Shown: positions 54,652-63,752, counted from the first letter of the stretch. The stretch: 64,000 nt of DNA from an uncultured Psychroserpens sp. (GCF_947501425.1 NZ_CANMVN010000009.1:1-64000); one strand, 5' to 3'. The notes: generated by a model not told the origin, from the sequence alone. Numbers and translations are program-made.

Positions 54652-56651
54652 TGCAAGCAACAACACTATCATTCCAAGACCAAATAAAAGAAGGGATTCC
54701 AAAGGTACTTCCAGAACCTAAACCTTACGACCCTTCAATAAATCATGCACCTAAACGAAAAGCTATTTTGTCTCCTGAAGAAGAGACGTTAGCATTAAAA
54801 AATGCATTGAGATATTTTGATGCATCTCAACATGAATTACTCTTACCTGAATTTAAAAAAGAATTAAAAACCTATGGTCGTATTTACATGTACCGTTTGC
54901 GACCAGACTATAAAATATACGCAAGACCAATTGAGGATTATCCTGCCAAATCTAAACAAGCAGCTGCCATCATGCTGATGATTCAAAATAATTTAGATCA
55001 TGCAGTAGCACAGCATCCACATGAGTTAATTACTTATGGAGGTAATGGTGGTGTATTCTCAAATTGGGCACAATATAGGTTGACCATGAAATACCTATCG
55101 GAAATGACCGATGAACAAACTTTAGTGATGTATTCAGGTCATCCAATGGGCTTATTCCCTAGTCATAAAGAAGCACCTCGCGTAGTAGTTACTAACGGTA
55201 TGATGATTCCTAATTATTCAAAACCCGATGATTGGGAAAAATTCAATGCCTTAGGTGTCACACAATACGGACAAATGACAGCGGGAAGCTACATGTATAT
55301 AGGTCCTCAGGGCATAGTCCATGGCACCACTATTACTGTATTAAATGGATTTAGAAAAATAAACAAATCACCTCAAGGTCATCTATTCCTGACCTCTGGT
55401 CTAGGTGGAATGTCGGGAGCACAACCAAAAGCAGGAAACATAGCCGGATGTATTACTGTTTGCGCTGAAGTAAATCCAAAAATTACTCAGGTTCGATTAG
55501 ATCAGGGCTGGATTGATGAGAAAATCACTGATTTAGATAAATTGGTAGCTCGTGTTAACAGAGCAAAAACTAATAATGAAACGGTATCAATTGCTTATTT
55601 AGGGAACATTGTCGAGGTATGGGAAAAATTCGATCAGGAAAACCTACACGTAGATCTGGGAAGTGATCAAACATCATTACACAATCCTTGGGCTGGAGGT
55701 TATTATCCGATTGGTTTATCCTTTGATGAGTCCAATGAGATGATGGCAAAAAACCCTGAATTATTTAAAGAAAAAGTTCAGGAGAGTTTACGTAGACATG
55801 CAAACGCTATAAATAAACACACTGCTAAAGGCACTTACTTTTTTGACTACGGAAATGCTTTTTTATTAGAAGCTTCTAGGGCTGGTGCTGATATTATGGC
55901 CAAAAATGGCATCGACTTCAGATACCCTTCTTATGTACAAGATATTATGGGACCTATGTGTTTTGATTATGGATTTGGCCCATTCAGATGGGTTTGTGCT
56001 TCAGGTTCTCCAGAGGATCTAGCCAAAACCGATACTATTGCTTGTGAGGTTTTAGAGCAAATTAAAAAGAAATCTCCTGAAGAAATTCAACAGCAAATGG
56101 CTGATAATATTCAATGGATCAAAGGTGCTCAGGAAAATAAACTGGTTGTTGGATCCCAAGCTCGAATTCTGTATGCCGATGCTGAAGGTCGTATGAAAAT
56201 AGCCGAAGCATTTAATACTGCAATTTCCGAAGGAAAAATAGGACCCATTATTTTAGGTCGTGACCATCACGATGTCTCAGGAACCGACTCGCCTTACAGA
56301 GAAACTAGTAACATTTATGATGGCTCAAGATTTACAGCAGATATGGCTATACACAACGTTATTGGTGATAGTTTTAGAGGCGCTACATGGGTTAGCATCC
56401 ACAATGGTGGCGGTGTTGGATGGGGAGAAGTGATAAACGGAGGTTTTGGTATGGTTCTTGATGGTAGTAAGGAAGCAGAACGACGCTTAAAATCAATGCT
56501 TTTCTGGGATGTTAATAATGGAATTGCAAGGCGAAGTTGGGCAAGAAATGAAGGTGCTGTATTTGCTATTAAACGCGCTATGGAAATAGAACCAAATTTA
56601 AAAGTTACTATTCCAAATGAAGTAAATGAAGACTTATTAAACTCGTTATAA
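54651..56651 (+). CDS. hutU: Urocanate hydratase
   Basis: A 666-residue enzyme of histidine degradation, converting urocanate to imidazolonepropionate with a tightly bound NAD+. Family stretches are HELITYGGNGGVFSNWAQY, LVMYSGHPMGLFP, SGLGGMSGAQPKAGN and FGPFRWVCASG with the conserved Cys. It is longer than the common bacterial form (about 555) and matches the long class also found in eukaryotes and some Bacteroidota. No hutH, hutI or hutG is in the window, so the rest of the pathway is elsewhere. Confidence 0.95.
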   Translation: MQATTLSFQDQIKEGIPKVLPEPKPYDPSINHAPKRKAILSPEEETLALKNALRYFDASQHELLLPEFKKELKTYGRIYMYRLRPDYKIYARPIEDYPAKSKQAAAIMLMIQNNLDHAVAQHPHELITYGGNGGVFSNWAQYRLTMKYLSEMTDEQTLVMYSGHPMGLFPSHKEAPRVVVTNGMMIPNYSKPDDWEKFNALGVTQYGQMTAGSYMYIGPQGIVHGTTITVLNGFRKINKSPQGHLFLTSGLGGMSGAQPKAGNIAGCITVCAEVNPKITQVRLDQGWIDEKITDLDKLVARVNRAKTNNETVSIAYLGNIVEVWEKFDQENLHVDLGSDQTSLHNPWAGGYYPIGLSFDESNEMMAKNPELFKEKVQESLRRHANAINKHTAKGTYFFDYGNAFLLEASRAGADIMAKNGIDFRYPSYVQDIMGPMCFDYGFGPFRWVCASGSPEDLAKTDTIACEVLEQIKKKSPEEIQQQMADNIQWIKGAQENKLVVGSQARILYADAEGRMKIAEAFNTAISEGKIGPIILGRDHHDVSGTDSPYRETSNIYDGSRFTADMAIHNVIGDSFRGATWVSIHNGGGVGWGEVINGGFGMVLDGSKEAERRLKSMLFWDVNNGIARRSWARNEGAVFAIKRAMEIEPNLKVTIPNEVNEDLLNSL

Positions 56652-56669
56652 CCATAAAAAATTAATGAT

Positions 56670-57230
56670 ATGAAAAGACTACTCAAATTTTTGCCGATTG
56701 TTTTACTAGCAATGGCTATTACATCTTGTAGCTCAGTAAGAGTTGCTGCAGATTATGATAAAAATGCTGAATTTGACAATTATAAAACTTTTGCCTTCTT
56801 TAAAACTGGAATCGACAAAGCTGAAATTAGTGATCTAGATAAAAGAAGAATTCTTAGAGCTATTGAAAGAGAATTAATGGCGCAAGGCTATACAAAATCT
56901 GAAAATCCAGACTTATTGGTAAGCATATTTACAAAATCCACTCAACGTGTCAACGTTTACAACAATGCCTGGGGCTGGGGTAACTGGGGCTGGGGAGGCT
57001 GGGGAGGCTTCGGACCTGGATGGGGATGGGGCTGGAATCAACCTTCAGTATCAACACGAACAGAGGGTGTTCTCTACGTAGATCTCATTGATGCTAACAA
57101 AAAAGAACTGGTATGGCAAGGTATGGGAACCGGACTTTTAACACAAAAGAGTGTTGAAAAGAAAGAAGAAAAAATTAATGAGTTTGTGACTAAAATAATG
57201 GAAAAGTACCCTCCACAATTAGCGCAATAA
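56670..57230 (+). CDS. DUF4136 lipoprotein
   Basis: A 186-residue predicted lipoprotein (lipobox ITSC, SSVRVAADYD after). The DUF4136 core (NYKTFAFFK, RRILRAIERELMAQGY, DLLVSIFTK) is interrupted by a Trp/Gly-rich loop containing WGWGNWGWGG. Function unknown. It is 18 bp after hutU and shares its transcript; a terminator follows. Confidence 0.85.
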   Translation: MKRLLKFLPIVLLAMAITSCSSVRVAADYDKNAEFDNYKTFAFFKTGIDKAEISDLDKRRILRAIERELMAQGYTKSENPDLLVSIFTKSTQRVNVYNNAWGWGNWGWGGWGGFGPGWGWGWNQPSVSTRTEGVLYVDLIDANKKELVWQGMGTGLLTQKSVEKKEEKINEFVTKIMEKYPPQLAQ

Positions 57231-57252
57231 CATAAATATAATATCTCATTTT

Positions 57253-57288
57253 AAAAGCACTGGCATTGTATATGTTGGTGCTTTTTTT
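57253..57288 (+). terminator. Intrinsic terminator after DUF4136
   Basis: AAAAGCAC (57253-57260) pairs with GTGCTTTT (57278-57285), with extra G-T-rich pairing inside, followed by seven T. Confidence 0.75.
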
Positions 57289-57331
57289 GGTATCTGCACG
57301 TACTACATTTCATCCTTCATTACTAAAACCC

Positions 57332-57339
57332 TATATTTG
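57332..57339 (+). promoter_or_regulatory. Candidate -7 box of sulP gene
   Basis: TATATTTG lies 22 nt before the ATG chosen for the transporter. No clear TTG at -33. It supports the shorter start at 57362. Confidence 0.45.
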
Positions 57340-57361
57340 CCGACTTTTAAAGGCGACAAGT

Positions 57362-59041
57362 ATGATATTAGGTCAAACAACTAGAAAAAACTTTACTCAA
57401 AATCCAAAAAATGATATCCTTTCGGGTCTCACAGTAGCATTAGCTCTGGTTCCCGAAGCTGTAGCATTTGCATTTGTGGCTGGTATTCCTCCATTAGTTG
57501 GCCTTTATGGTGCTTTCATGATGGGAATCATTACCGCCCTCTTTGGTGGTAGACCTGGCATGATCTCAGGAGCAACAGGAGCTATGGCTGTAGTCATGGT
57601 ACACCTTATCCAAAAAGGTAATGATGTTGGTGCAAATTTAGATGCTCCAATTGAACAGCTCGGACTACAATGGCTGTTTATTACCTTACTGTTTGTTGGC
57701 GGTATACAAATCCTCGCAGGAGTTTTTAAACTAGGCAAATTTGTTAGATTAATTCCTCATCCTGTAATGATGGGTTTTGTTAATGGTCTAGCTATTGTCA
57801 TATTTATTTCTCAGTTAGGCATGTTCCCAAATGCTGTTCCTACAGATATTTCTTTTACAGATAACACGTCTGAATGGTTTTCAGCATTATTCTCTAATGG
57901 TACATTTTGGAAAATGATGGCCTTTATTGGTCTAACTATGGGTATAATGTTTGGTCTTCCTAAACTCACAAAAAAAGTTCCGGCAGCTCTGGTAGCTATC
58001 ATAGTGGTTGCCTGTATCACGATCTTTGGTGGTGTCGAAATGAGTACTGTAGGCACTTTCATTGTTGAAAAAGGCGGAGAAGGATTACAAGGAAGCTTAC
58101 CTACATTTCAAGATCAGATCTTCGGGTTATTTGGTACACTTGACGGTCACTTTTTGAGTACGATATTACCAACAGCCTTTGTACTTGCTGCTATTGGTTT
58201 AATTGAATCTTTAATGACTCTTAATTTAATTGATGAAATTACTGAAACCAGAGGAAATGGAAATCGTGAATGTATTGCGCAAGGTGGTGCTAACATGTTG
58301 AACGGACTCTTTGGAGGAATGGGTGGATGTGCTATGATTGGACAATCAATCATTAATGTAGACTCTGGTGGACGCGGACGACTTTCAGGAGCCGTTGCAG
58401 CTGTCGCACTACTCTGTTTCATTTTATTTGGAGCACCTCTAATTGAGCAAATTCCTATTGCTGCTTTAGTTGGTGTAATGTTTATGGTTGTTATCGGAAC
58501 TTTTGCATGGAGTAGTTTTAGAATCATTAGAAAAATTCCTTTATCTGATGCTATTGTATTAATTGCAGTATCTGCAATAACAGTTTGGAAAGATCTTGCT
58601 GTAGCTGTTATCGCTGGTGTGATCATTTCGGCTTTGGTGTTTGCATGGAAAAACGCAACCATGATTAGAGCTCGTAAGCGCATACAAGCCGATGGCACAA
58701 AAACTTACGAAATTTGGGGTCCATTATTTTTTGGATCTATACAGAATTTTAATGCCAAATTTGATGTGAAAAATGATCCTGAACGCGTTGAGATTGATTT
58801 TGTTGAATCTCGAGTAAGTGATCACTCTGCATTAGAAGCTATATTTAATTTGGTAAACAAATATGAAGCTGAAGGCAAAACAATTACACTTAAACATTTA
58901 AGTGAAGATTGTAAAATACTTCTTCGAAAGGCTAATCCAAAATTTGAGGAAGTTATTGTCGAAGACATTGATGATCCTCGCTATCATTTAGCCGCAGATC
59001 CTGAAAAATTCACCAAACCACTTTCTGAATACAACATATAA
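57362..59041 (+). CDS. SulP family anion transporter
   Basis: A 559-residue inner-membrane transporter for sulfate, bicarbonate or a related anion. After about ten spans with the SulP segment GLTVALALVPEAVAFAF, the C-terminal STAS domain (VEIDFVESRVSDHSALEAIF) lies in the cytoplasm. The start is the ATG for MILGQTTRK; a longer in-frame start would enter the preceding terminator. No carbonic anhydrase or sulfate-assimilation gene is adjacent. A bidirectional terminator follows. Confidence 0.92.
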   Translation: MILGQTTRKNFTQNPKNDILSGLTVALALVPEAVAFAFVAGIPPLVGLYGAFMMGIITALFGGRPGMISGATGAMAVVMVHLIQKGNDVGANLDAPIEQLGLQWLFITLLFVGGIQILAGVFKLGKFVRLIPHPVMMGFVNGLAIVIFISQLGMFPNAVPTDISFTDNTSEWFSALFSNGTFWKMMAFIGLTMGIMFGLPKLTKKVPAALVAIIVVACITIFGGVEMSTVGTFIVEKGGEGLQGSLPTFQDQIFGLFGTLDGHFLSTILPTAFVLAAIGLIESLMTLNLIDEITETRGNGNRECIAQGGANMLNGLFGGMGGCAMIGQSIINVDSGGRGRLSGAVAAVALLCFILFGAPLIEQIPIAALVGVMFMVVIGTFAWSSFRIIRKIPLSDAIVLIAVSAITVWKDLAVAVIAGVIISALVFAWKNATMIRARKRIQADGTKTYEIWGPLFFGSIQNFNAKFDVKNDPERVEIDFVESRVSDHSALEAIFNLVNKYEAEGKTITLKHLSEDCKILLRKANPKFEEVIVEDIDDPRYHLAADPEKFTKPLSEYNI

Positions 59042-59069
59042 AAAAAGCGACCTCAGGGTCGCTTTTTTT
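59041..59069. terminator. Bidirectional terminator
   Basis: GCGACC (59047-59052) pairs with GGTCGC (59057-59062) around TCAG, with A and T runs on either side that extend the stem. Serves sulP and the minus-strand secreted-protein gene. Confidence 0.88.
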
Positions 59070-59087
59070 ATGTATGATGGTAACATA

Positions 59088-59462
59088 TTACTGTTTTCCT
59101 GAAAGTTTTTTCATGTATAATTCATATTGCTCTTTAGACAATACCTGCTGAAGTTTTTGATTGACATAATCTTGTAACTTCGTTTGCTTGGCTTTACGTT
59201 CTGCAGCATCCTCAATAGCCTCTATCCCTTTCATCTTTTTGTCTACAGCAAGAAAAATATCATATACTTTATTTTTTTGTGTGGCATCTAATTTAGCACC
59301 TCTTTCCAGTGCATTTATAACTTTCTGAGCATTCTTCTTAACAGAATCATCAGCATTTTTTATAGTCGTTTTTTGTTGCTCGATTGTACTTTGAGCAAAA
59401 GACAATTGACTTCCTGCAAACATAAAACAGGCAAAGCACAATATGGATAATAGTTTCTTCAT
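59088..59462 (-). CDS. Secreted Spy/LTXXQ-like helical protein
   Basis: A 124-residue protein; signal peptide ends near SFAQS. The mature part is helical and charged (KLDATQKNKVYDIFLAVDKK; KLQQVLSKEQYELYMKKL), similar in pattern to the protein at 45342-45671 and, more distantly, the one at 44766. All three could be periplasmic chaperone- or sensor-like. It stands alone between a terminator and the dehydrogenase gene. Confidence 0.75.
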   Translation of the reverse strand: MKKLLSILCFACFMFAGSQLSFAQSTIEQQKTTIKNADDSVKKNAQKVINALERGAKLDATQKNKVYDIFLAVDKKMKGIEAIEDAAERKAKQTKLQDYVNQKLQQVLSKEQYELYMKKLSGKQ

Positions 59463-59530
59463 GATATTAGTTAAATAGATTAAAGTTTCAATATACGAAA
59501 TTAGGATAAGTATTTTAAAATTTATCGTTT

Positions 59531-61582
59531 TTAATATGCTAATAACCGTTCTATCTTATCTTTAACTTTTTCCGTAGAAGGAATCATAGTTTGCTCTAAA
59601 GTAGAGTTTAAAGGAATAGCAGGCATATTTTCACTACCAATGGTCATTACAGGTGCATCCAAATATTTAAAACACTCTTCCTGAATTTTTCCAGCTAAGG
59701 CTCTTGCAAAACTATTATTTGATGGCTCTTCAGTAACCACGAGACACTTTCCTGTTTTCTTTACTGAAGCCATTATCGTAGCTTCATCGAGAGGATACAA
59801 AGTACGCAAATCGATAATTTCAATTTGATCCCTCATGTCTAATTCTCCAGATGCATTATAAGCCCAGTGCACTCCCATTCCATAGGTAACCACAGTACAA
59901 GTCTCTACCTCTTCCTGCTTCCAGATTTCCTGAAGCACCCAAGCTTTACCAAATGGCAAGACGTAATCTTCATCAGGTTCAACTGAGGTTGCAGTAAGGG
60001 TTCCTGGTACTTTGGACCAATACAACCCTTTGTGCTCTAGTATCACTACTGGATTAGGATCGTAATATGCCGCTTTCATCAAGCCTTTGAGATCAGCTCC
60101 ATTACTAGGATACGCTATTTTAATGCCTCTAATATTTGTGATCACACTTTCTACGGAAGACGAATGGTAAGGACCACCACTTCCATAGGCACCAATTGGC
60201 ACACGAAGAATCATACTTACAGGCCATTTTCCGTTCGATAAATAACAACTCCTACTCACCTCTGTAAATAATTGATTAAGTCCAGGCCAGATATAATCAG
60301 CAAACTGAACTTCAACAATCGGTTTTAATCCAACTGCACTCATACCCACTGTGGAGCCAACAATAAATGCTTCTTGAATTGGCGTATTAAAGACACGGTC
60401 GTCTCCAAATTTTTGTGCTAAAGTTGCAGCTTCTCTAAACACACCTCCAAGTCGGCCACCAACATCTTGTCCGTAAAGCAGGCATTCTTTATGTTGTTTC
60501 ATGAGCTCCTCAACGGCAAATAAGGCACAATCTACCATGACCACTTTATCAGCACCTTCAGGTGAACGCACACCTTGTTCTTCGGAAATTGGCGTTGGCA
60601 CAAAATCGTGAGTAAATAAATCTTCAGGCTCAGGATCTTCTGCTTTCAATGCCTTTTCAAAATCAGACTGAACCTTCGTTTTTACCGAATTCTCTATTGC
60701 TTCAATATCTTGAATAGAAAATCCATTATCTAATAATTGTTGTTTTAATACAGGATAGGGATCTCTAGATCTTGCTTCCTCGAGATCATCACGATACCAT
60801 TCCATGCGTACACCTGAAGTATGATGATTTAACAAGGGCACTTTGGCATGCACTAAGAAGGGACGACGTTCGCTTCGGATAGTCTCAATTACGTTTTCAA
60901 TGGCTTCATAACTTTCAATAAAATTAGCACCATCAATTGAAATGGCATCCAAACCATGAAATCCTTGGGCGTATTCATAAGCATTTTGCGCTCTGGTTTC
61001 TTCGGCATTAGCAGAAATATCCCAACCATTATCTTGAACCAGATATAGTATTGGCATTTGTTTTAAAGCAGCCATTTGAAAGGCTTCGGCAATTTCACCT
61101 TCGGTTACTGAGGCATCACCTAATGAACACACCACCAGTGGTGCATCTTTTAATGCTTTATCATCTAATCCTTGGAGTTCCTTGTATTGCATTCCCATGG
61201 CTACTCCAGTTGCCGGAATAGCCTGCATACCTGTTGCTGAAGATTGATGTGGAATTTTAGGCTTATCATCATCTTTTAAACTTGGATGTGAATAATACGT
61301 ACGCCCTCCGGAAAACGGATCATCTTTTTTAGCTAACAATTGTAGCATCAAGTCATAAGGTTGTAATCCAAATGACAATAACATTGCATCGTCTCTATAA
61401 TATGGAAATGCATAATCCTGAGGCAATAACTGCATTCCTAATGCTGTCTGAATTGCTTCATGACCTCTGGAAGTGGCATGCACATATTTAGACACTTGTT
61501 TAAAATTAGCTTCGTATAATTCTGCCATGGCTTTGGCGGTACAAAGATTTGAAAATCCTTTTTTTAATATGTCTTTATTCAT
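59531..61582 (-). CDS. 2-oxoacid dehydrogenase E1, fused alpha and beta subunits
   Basis: A 683-residue thiamine-diphosphate enzyme that decarboxylates branched-chain or related 2-oxoacids. The alpha part (about 1-340) has the TPP motif GDASVTEGEIAEAF with a later Asn (QDNGWDIS); the beta part (about 345-680) has LYGQDVGGRLGGVFREA and EVQFADYIWPGLNQL. Such alpha-beta fusions are usual in Bacteroidota. The start is the ATG for MNKDILKK; an ATG 18 bp upstream lies inside a dispersed repeat and is rejected. It follows its E2 partner. Confidence 0.93.
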   Translation of the reverse strand: MNKDILKKGFSNLCTAKAMAELYEANFKQVSKYVHATSRGHEAIQTALGMQLLPQDYAFPYYRDDAMLLSFGLQPYDLMLQLLAKKDDPFSGGRTYYSHPSLKDDDKPKIPHQSSATGMQAIPATGVAMGMQYKELQGLDDKALKDAPLVVCSLGDASVTEGEIAEAFQMAALKQMPILYLVQDNGWDISANAEETRAQNAYEYAQGFHGLDAISIDGANFIESYEAIENVIETIRSERRPFLVHAKVPLLNHHTSGVRMEWYRDDLEEARSRDPYPVLKQQLLDNGFSIQDIEAIENSVKTKVQSDFEKALKAEDPEPEDLFTHDFVPTPISEEQGVRSPEGADKVVMVDCALFAVEELMKQHKECLLYGQDVGGRLGGVFREAATLAQKFGDDRVFNTPIQEAFIVGSTVGMSAVGLKPIVEVQFADYIWPGLNQLFTEVSRSCYLSNGKWPVSMILRVPIGAYGSGGPYHSSSVESVITNIRGIKIAYPSNGADLKGLMKAAYYDPNPVVILEHKGLYWSKVPGTLTATSVEPDEDYVLPFGKAWVLQEIWKQEEVETCTVVTYGMGVHWAYNASGELDMRDQIEIIDLRTLYPLDEATIMASVKKTGKCLVVTEEPSNNSFARALAGKIQEECFKYLDAPVMTIGSENMPAIPLNSTLEQTMIPSTEKVKDKIERLLAY

Positions 61583-61593
61583 TTTTATTTTAT

Positions 61594-61660
61594 TTGTCAT
61601 TCAGAGCGATAGCAAAGAATCTCAATGAGATTGCCACGTCCTTCGTCCTCGCAATGACAA
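61594..61660. repeat. 67-bp palindromic dispersed repeat between E2 and E1
   Basis: Terminal inverted repeats TTGTCATT (61594-61601) and AATGACAA (61653-61660) enclose a 67-bp element with an inner palindrome AATCTCA/TGAGATT (61618-61632). It resembles a MITE- or REP-like family widely seen in flavobacterial intergenic DNA. It separates E2 and E1 genes. Confidence 0.8.
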
Positions 61661-61665
61661 TTCAA

Positions 61666-62979
61666 CTATATTTTTCTATTGACATCAAATTTCTCAAAGT
61701 AATCAGCAACGCGACGTACAAAACTTCCACCTAAAAATCCATCTACAACACGATGATCAAAAGACAAGGACAAATACATCATACTTCTGATGGCTATTTC
61801 ATCGCCTTTTTCAGTTGTAATCACTTCAGGTCGCTTCTTTATAATTCCTAAGGCAAGAATAGCCACTTCAGGTTGATTGATTATGGGTGTACCCATAACA
61901 CTTCCGAAGGTACCAACGTTAGAAATAGTAAATGTACTTCCCTGAATGTCATCGGCTTTTAAATTATTTTCTCTTGCTTTTCCTGACAATTCATTTACAT
62001 TAGCCGCTAAGGCTTTCAAATCCTTAGTGTCGGCACTCTTAACTACAGGCACAATCAAATTTCCGCTTGGCAATGCTGTTGCCATTCCAATATTGATATC
62101 GTCTTTAACAATGATTTTAGAGCCATCTACAGAAGCATTTATATTTGGAAAATCTTTAACAGCTTTAGCCACAGCTTCAACAAATAATGGTGTGAATGTC
62201 AGGCGTTCTCCATACTTCTCTTGAAAAGCTACTTTATTAGCATTTCTCCAATTGACCATGTTTGTAAGATCGGCTTCAACATAGGCAGTAACGTGTGGTG
62301 AGGTATGTTTGGAGTACACCATATGATCTGCAATCATCTGACGCATTCTATCCATTTCAATAACTTTGCCTTTTCCTTTATCAAATGTGAGTTGCGGAAT
62401 TCTATAAGCTGTTGGGTCTTGTTGAACTGTTGGCTGTGCAAACTTATATGGACGACCATCATCTATGTATTGAAATACATCACTTTTGCGCAAACGTCCT
62501 TCATGACCTGTAGCTGGAATTCTGGCTAATTCTTCAAAACTAATGTGATGCGCTTTAGCAATTTTAATAACTAAAGGCGAAAAGAATGTATTACTATTAG
62601 ACACTGAAAATGATGTCGGTTGAGACATCTCGACTACGCTCGATGTGATAGCTCTCTTCTTTTTTGGCTTTTTCGTTTTCTTTTCTTCAGGCTTTTTTTC
62701 TACTTTTTTAATCGCTTTTTTTGAAGCTGAGACCTCTCCATCAACTTTAATGATAGCAATAGGCTCACCTATTTTGATCACTGCGTTTGCTTCGAATAAA
62801 ATCTCTTCAATAATTCCAGAGACATTTGAAGGCACTTCTGAATCAACCTTATCTGTAGCTACTTCTAAAAGCATTTCATCTTCCTCAATGGTATCGCCAA
62901 CATTTTTAAACCATGTTATAATGGCTGCTTCCGTAATACTTTCGCCCAATTTGGGCATTTTAAATTCTACTTTTGACAT
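61666..62979 (-). CDS. 2-oxoacid dehydrogenase E2 (dihydrolipoamide acyltransferase)
   Basis: A 437-residue E2 core enzyme. The lipoyl domain is at about 1-80 with modified lysine Lys44 in EVATDKVDSEVP, then a Lys-rich linker, a peripheral-subunit-binding domain at about 133-172 (VIKIAKAHHISFEELARIPA), and a catalytic domain from about 200 with SFDHRVVDG (His409, Asp413). It works with the E1 gene downstream and a lipoamide dehydrogenase elsewhere. The linker segment at residues 111-123 derives from a palindromic repeat. Confidence 0.93.
   Translation of the reverse strand: MSKVEFKMPKLGESITEAAIITWFKNVGDTIEEDEMLLEVATDKVDSEVPSNVSGIIEEILFEANAVIKIGEPIAIIKVDGEVSASKKAIKKVEKKPEEKKTKKPKKKRAITSSVVEMSQPTSFSVSNSNTFFSPLVIKIAKAHHISFEELARIPATGHEGRLRKSDVFQYIDDGRPYKFAQPTVQQDPTAYRIPQLTFDKGKGKVIEMDRMRQMIADHMVYSKHTSPHVTAYVEADLTNMVNWRNANKVAFQEKYGERLTFTPLFVEAVAKAVKDFPNINASVDGSKIIVKDDINIGMATALPSGNLIVPVVKSADTKDLKALAANVNELSGKARENNLKADDIQGSTFTISNVGTFGSVMGTPIINQPEVAILALGIIKKRPEVITTEKGDEIAIRSMMYLSLSFDHRVVDGFLGGSFVRRVADYFEKFDVNRKI
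62621..62648. repeat. Palindromic repeat fragment inside the E2 linker coding region
   Basis: The stretch starts TGAGACATCTCGACTACG and ends CTCGATGTGA, an imperfect palindrome like those in flavobacterial intergenic repeats. It is in frame with the E2 gene and encodes the linker residues TSSVVEMSQ. It lies in the linker between lipoyl and binding domains. Confidence 0.55.
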
Positions 62980-63000
62980 CTTTATTTTTCATTGTTATAT

Positions 63001-63056
63001 TCCTCGACTGTACTTGCGCTAAAGCTTCAGCGACATGTGTGCGCTCGGAATGACAA
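63001..63056. repeat. Nested palindromic element upstream of E2
   Basis: Outer parts CTCGACTG and GCGCTCGGAATGACAA match a typical flavobacterial repeat split by about 30 bp; the insert holds the near-palindrome CGCTAAAGCTTCAGCG and resembles 748-790. The gap from the E2 start to the PaaY-like gene (175 bp) has no gene. Confidence 0.55.
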
Positions 63057-63076
63057 TCTTTTATTTTATTTTTTTC

Positions 63077-63151
63077 GCGTTAGCGATTGAACGGCATGTT
63101 TGAGCTCCTCAAAGAGAGCGAGTAGTGAAAGCGCGACCCTTGTGGTAACGC
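63077..63151. repeat. Dispersed palindromic repeat ending at the PaaY-like gene
   Basis: Terminal GCGTTA (63077-63082) and TAACGC (63146-63151) enclose about 75 bp with inner GAGCTC and AGAGCGAG elements. It resembles a family known from many Flavobacteriaceae genomes. It ends 4 bp before the stop codon of the upstream gene. Confidence 0.7.
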
Positions 63152-63155
63152 CTAA

Positions 63156-63752
63156 CTACTTTTTCATAAAATCACGAAGTGTCTTATACACATCTTCTTG
63201 TATTTTCATATGTTTTGGAACCTCTCTCAAAGGCTCTACTTCTTTTAAACTCTCATGGCAATCGGATGGTAATTGTTGATACAATTGTGTTCCTTTTGTT
63301 TTCCAGGCAATCATATCATCACTGACCTCTTTAATCACTTTTGCTGGATTTCCAACAACTAAGCTTCGTTTGGGAATAATGGTCTCTGCTTTCACGAATG
63401 CCATAGCACCAATGATAGATTCGTCTCCTATTTCGGCATCATCCATGATTACTGTATTCATTCCAATCAAACAATTTCTTCCCAAATTAGCACCATGAAT
63501 AATGGCGCCATGCCCGACATGCGCACTCTCCTTCAAGGTAATTGATTTTCCCGGGAACATATGCACTGTACAATTCTCCTGAACGTTAACCCCATCTTCT
63601 AAAATGATTTGTCCCCAATCTCCTCGTATCGCAGCTCCAGGACCTATGTAACAGTTTTTACCAATAATGACATTTCCGGTAACGGCAGCCAAAGGATGCA
63701 CGAAACTACTCTCGTGAACTACTGGTGTATAACCTTTGAAACTGTAAATCAT
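63156..63752 (-). CDS. PaaY-like gamma-carbonic-anhydrase-fold protein
   Basis: A 198-residue left-handed beta-helix protein with hexapeptide repeats (VTGNVIIGKNCYIGPGAAI; HVGHGAIIHGANLG). Family members include PaaY thioesterase, which clears CoA intermediates in phenylacetate degradation, and gamma carbonic anhydrases; His residues for a metal site (HMF, HVGH, HGA) are present. It starts 1 bp after an enoyl-CoA hydratase gene, which favours the PaaY reading. Confidence 0.82.
   Translation of the reverse strand: MIYSFKGYTPVVHESSFVHPLAAVTGNVIIGKNCYIGPGAAIRGDWGQIILEDGVNVQENCTVHMFPGKSITLKESAHVGHGAIIHGANLGRNCLIGMNTVIMDDAEIGDESIIGAMAFVKAETIIPKRSLVVGNPAKVIKEVSDDMIAWKTKGTQLYQQLPSDCHESLKEVEPLREVPKHMKIQEDVYKTLRDFMKK

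Noticed and set aside
57266-57361. Longer start of the SulP transporter
   Set aside because: It begins inside the preceding terminator, and a promoter box lies downstream of it.
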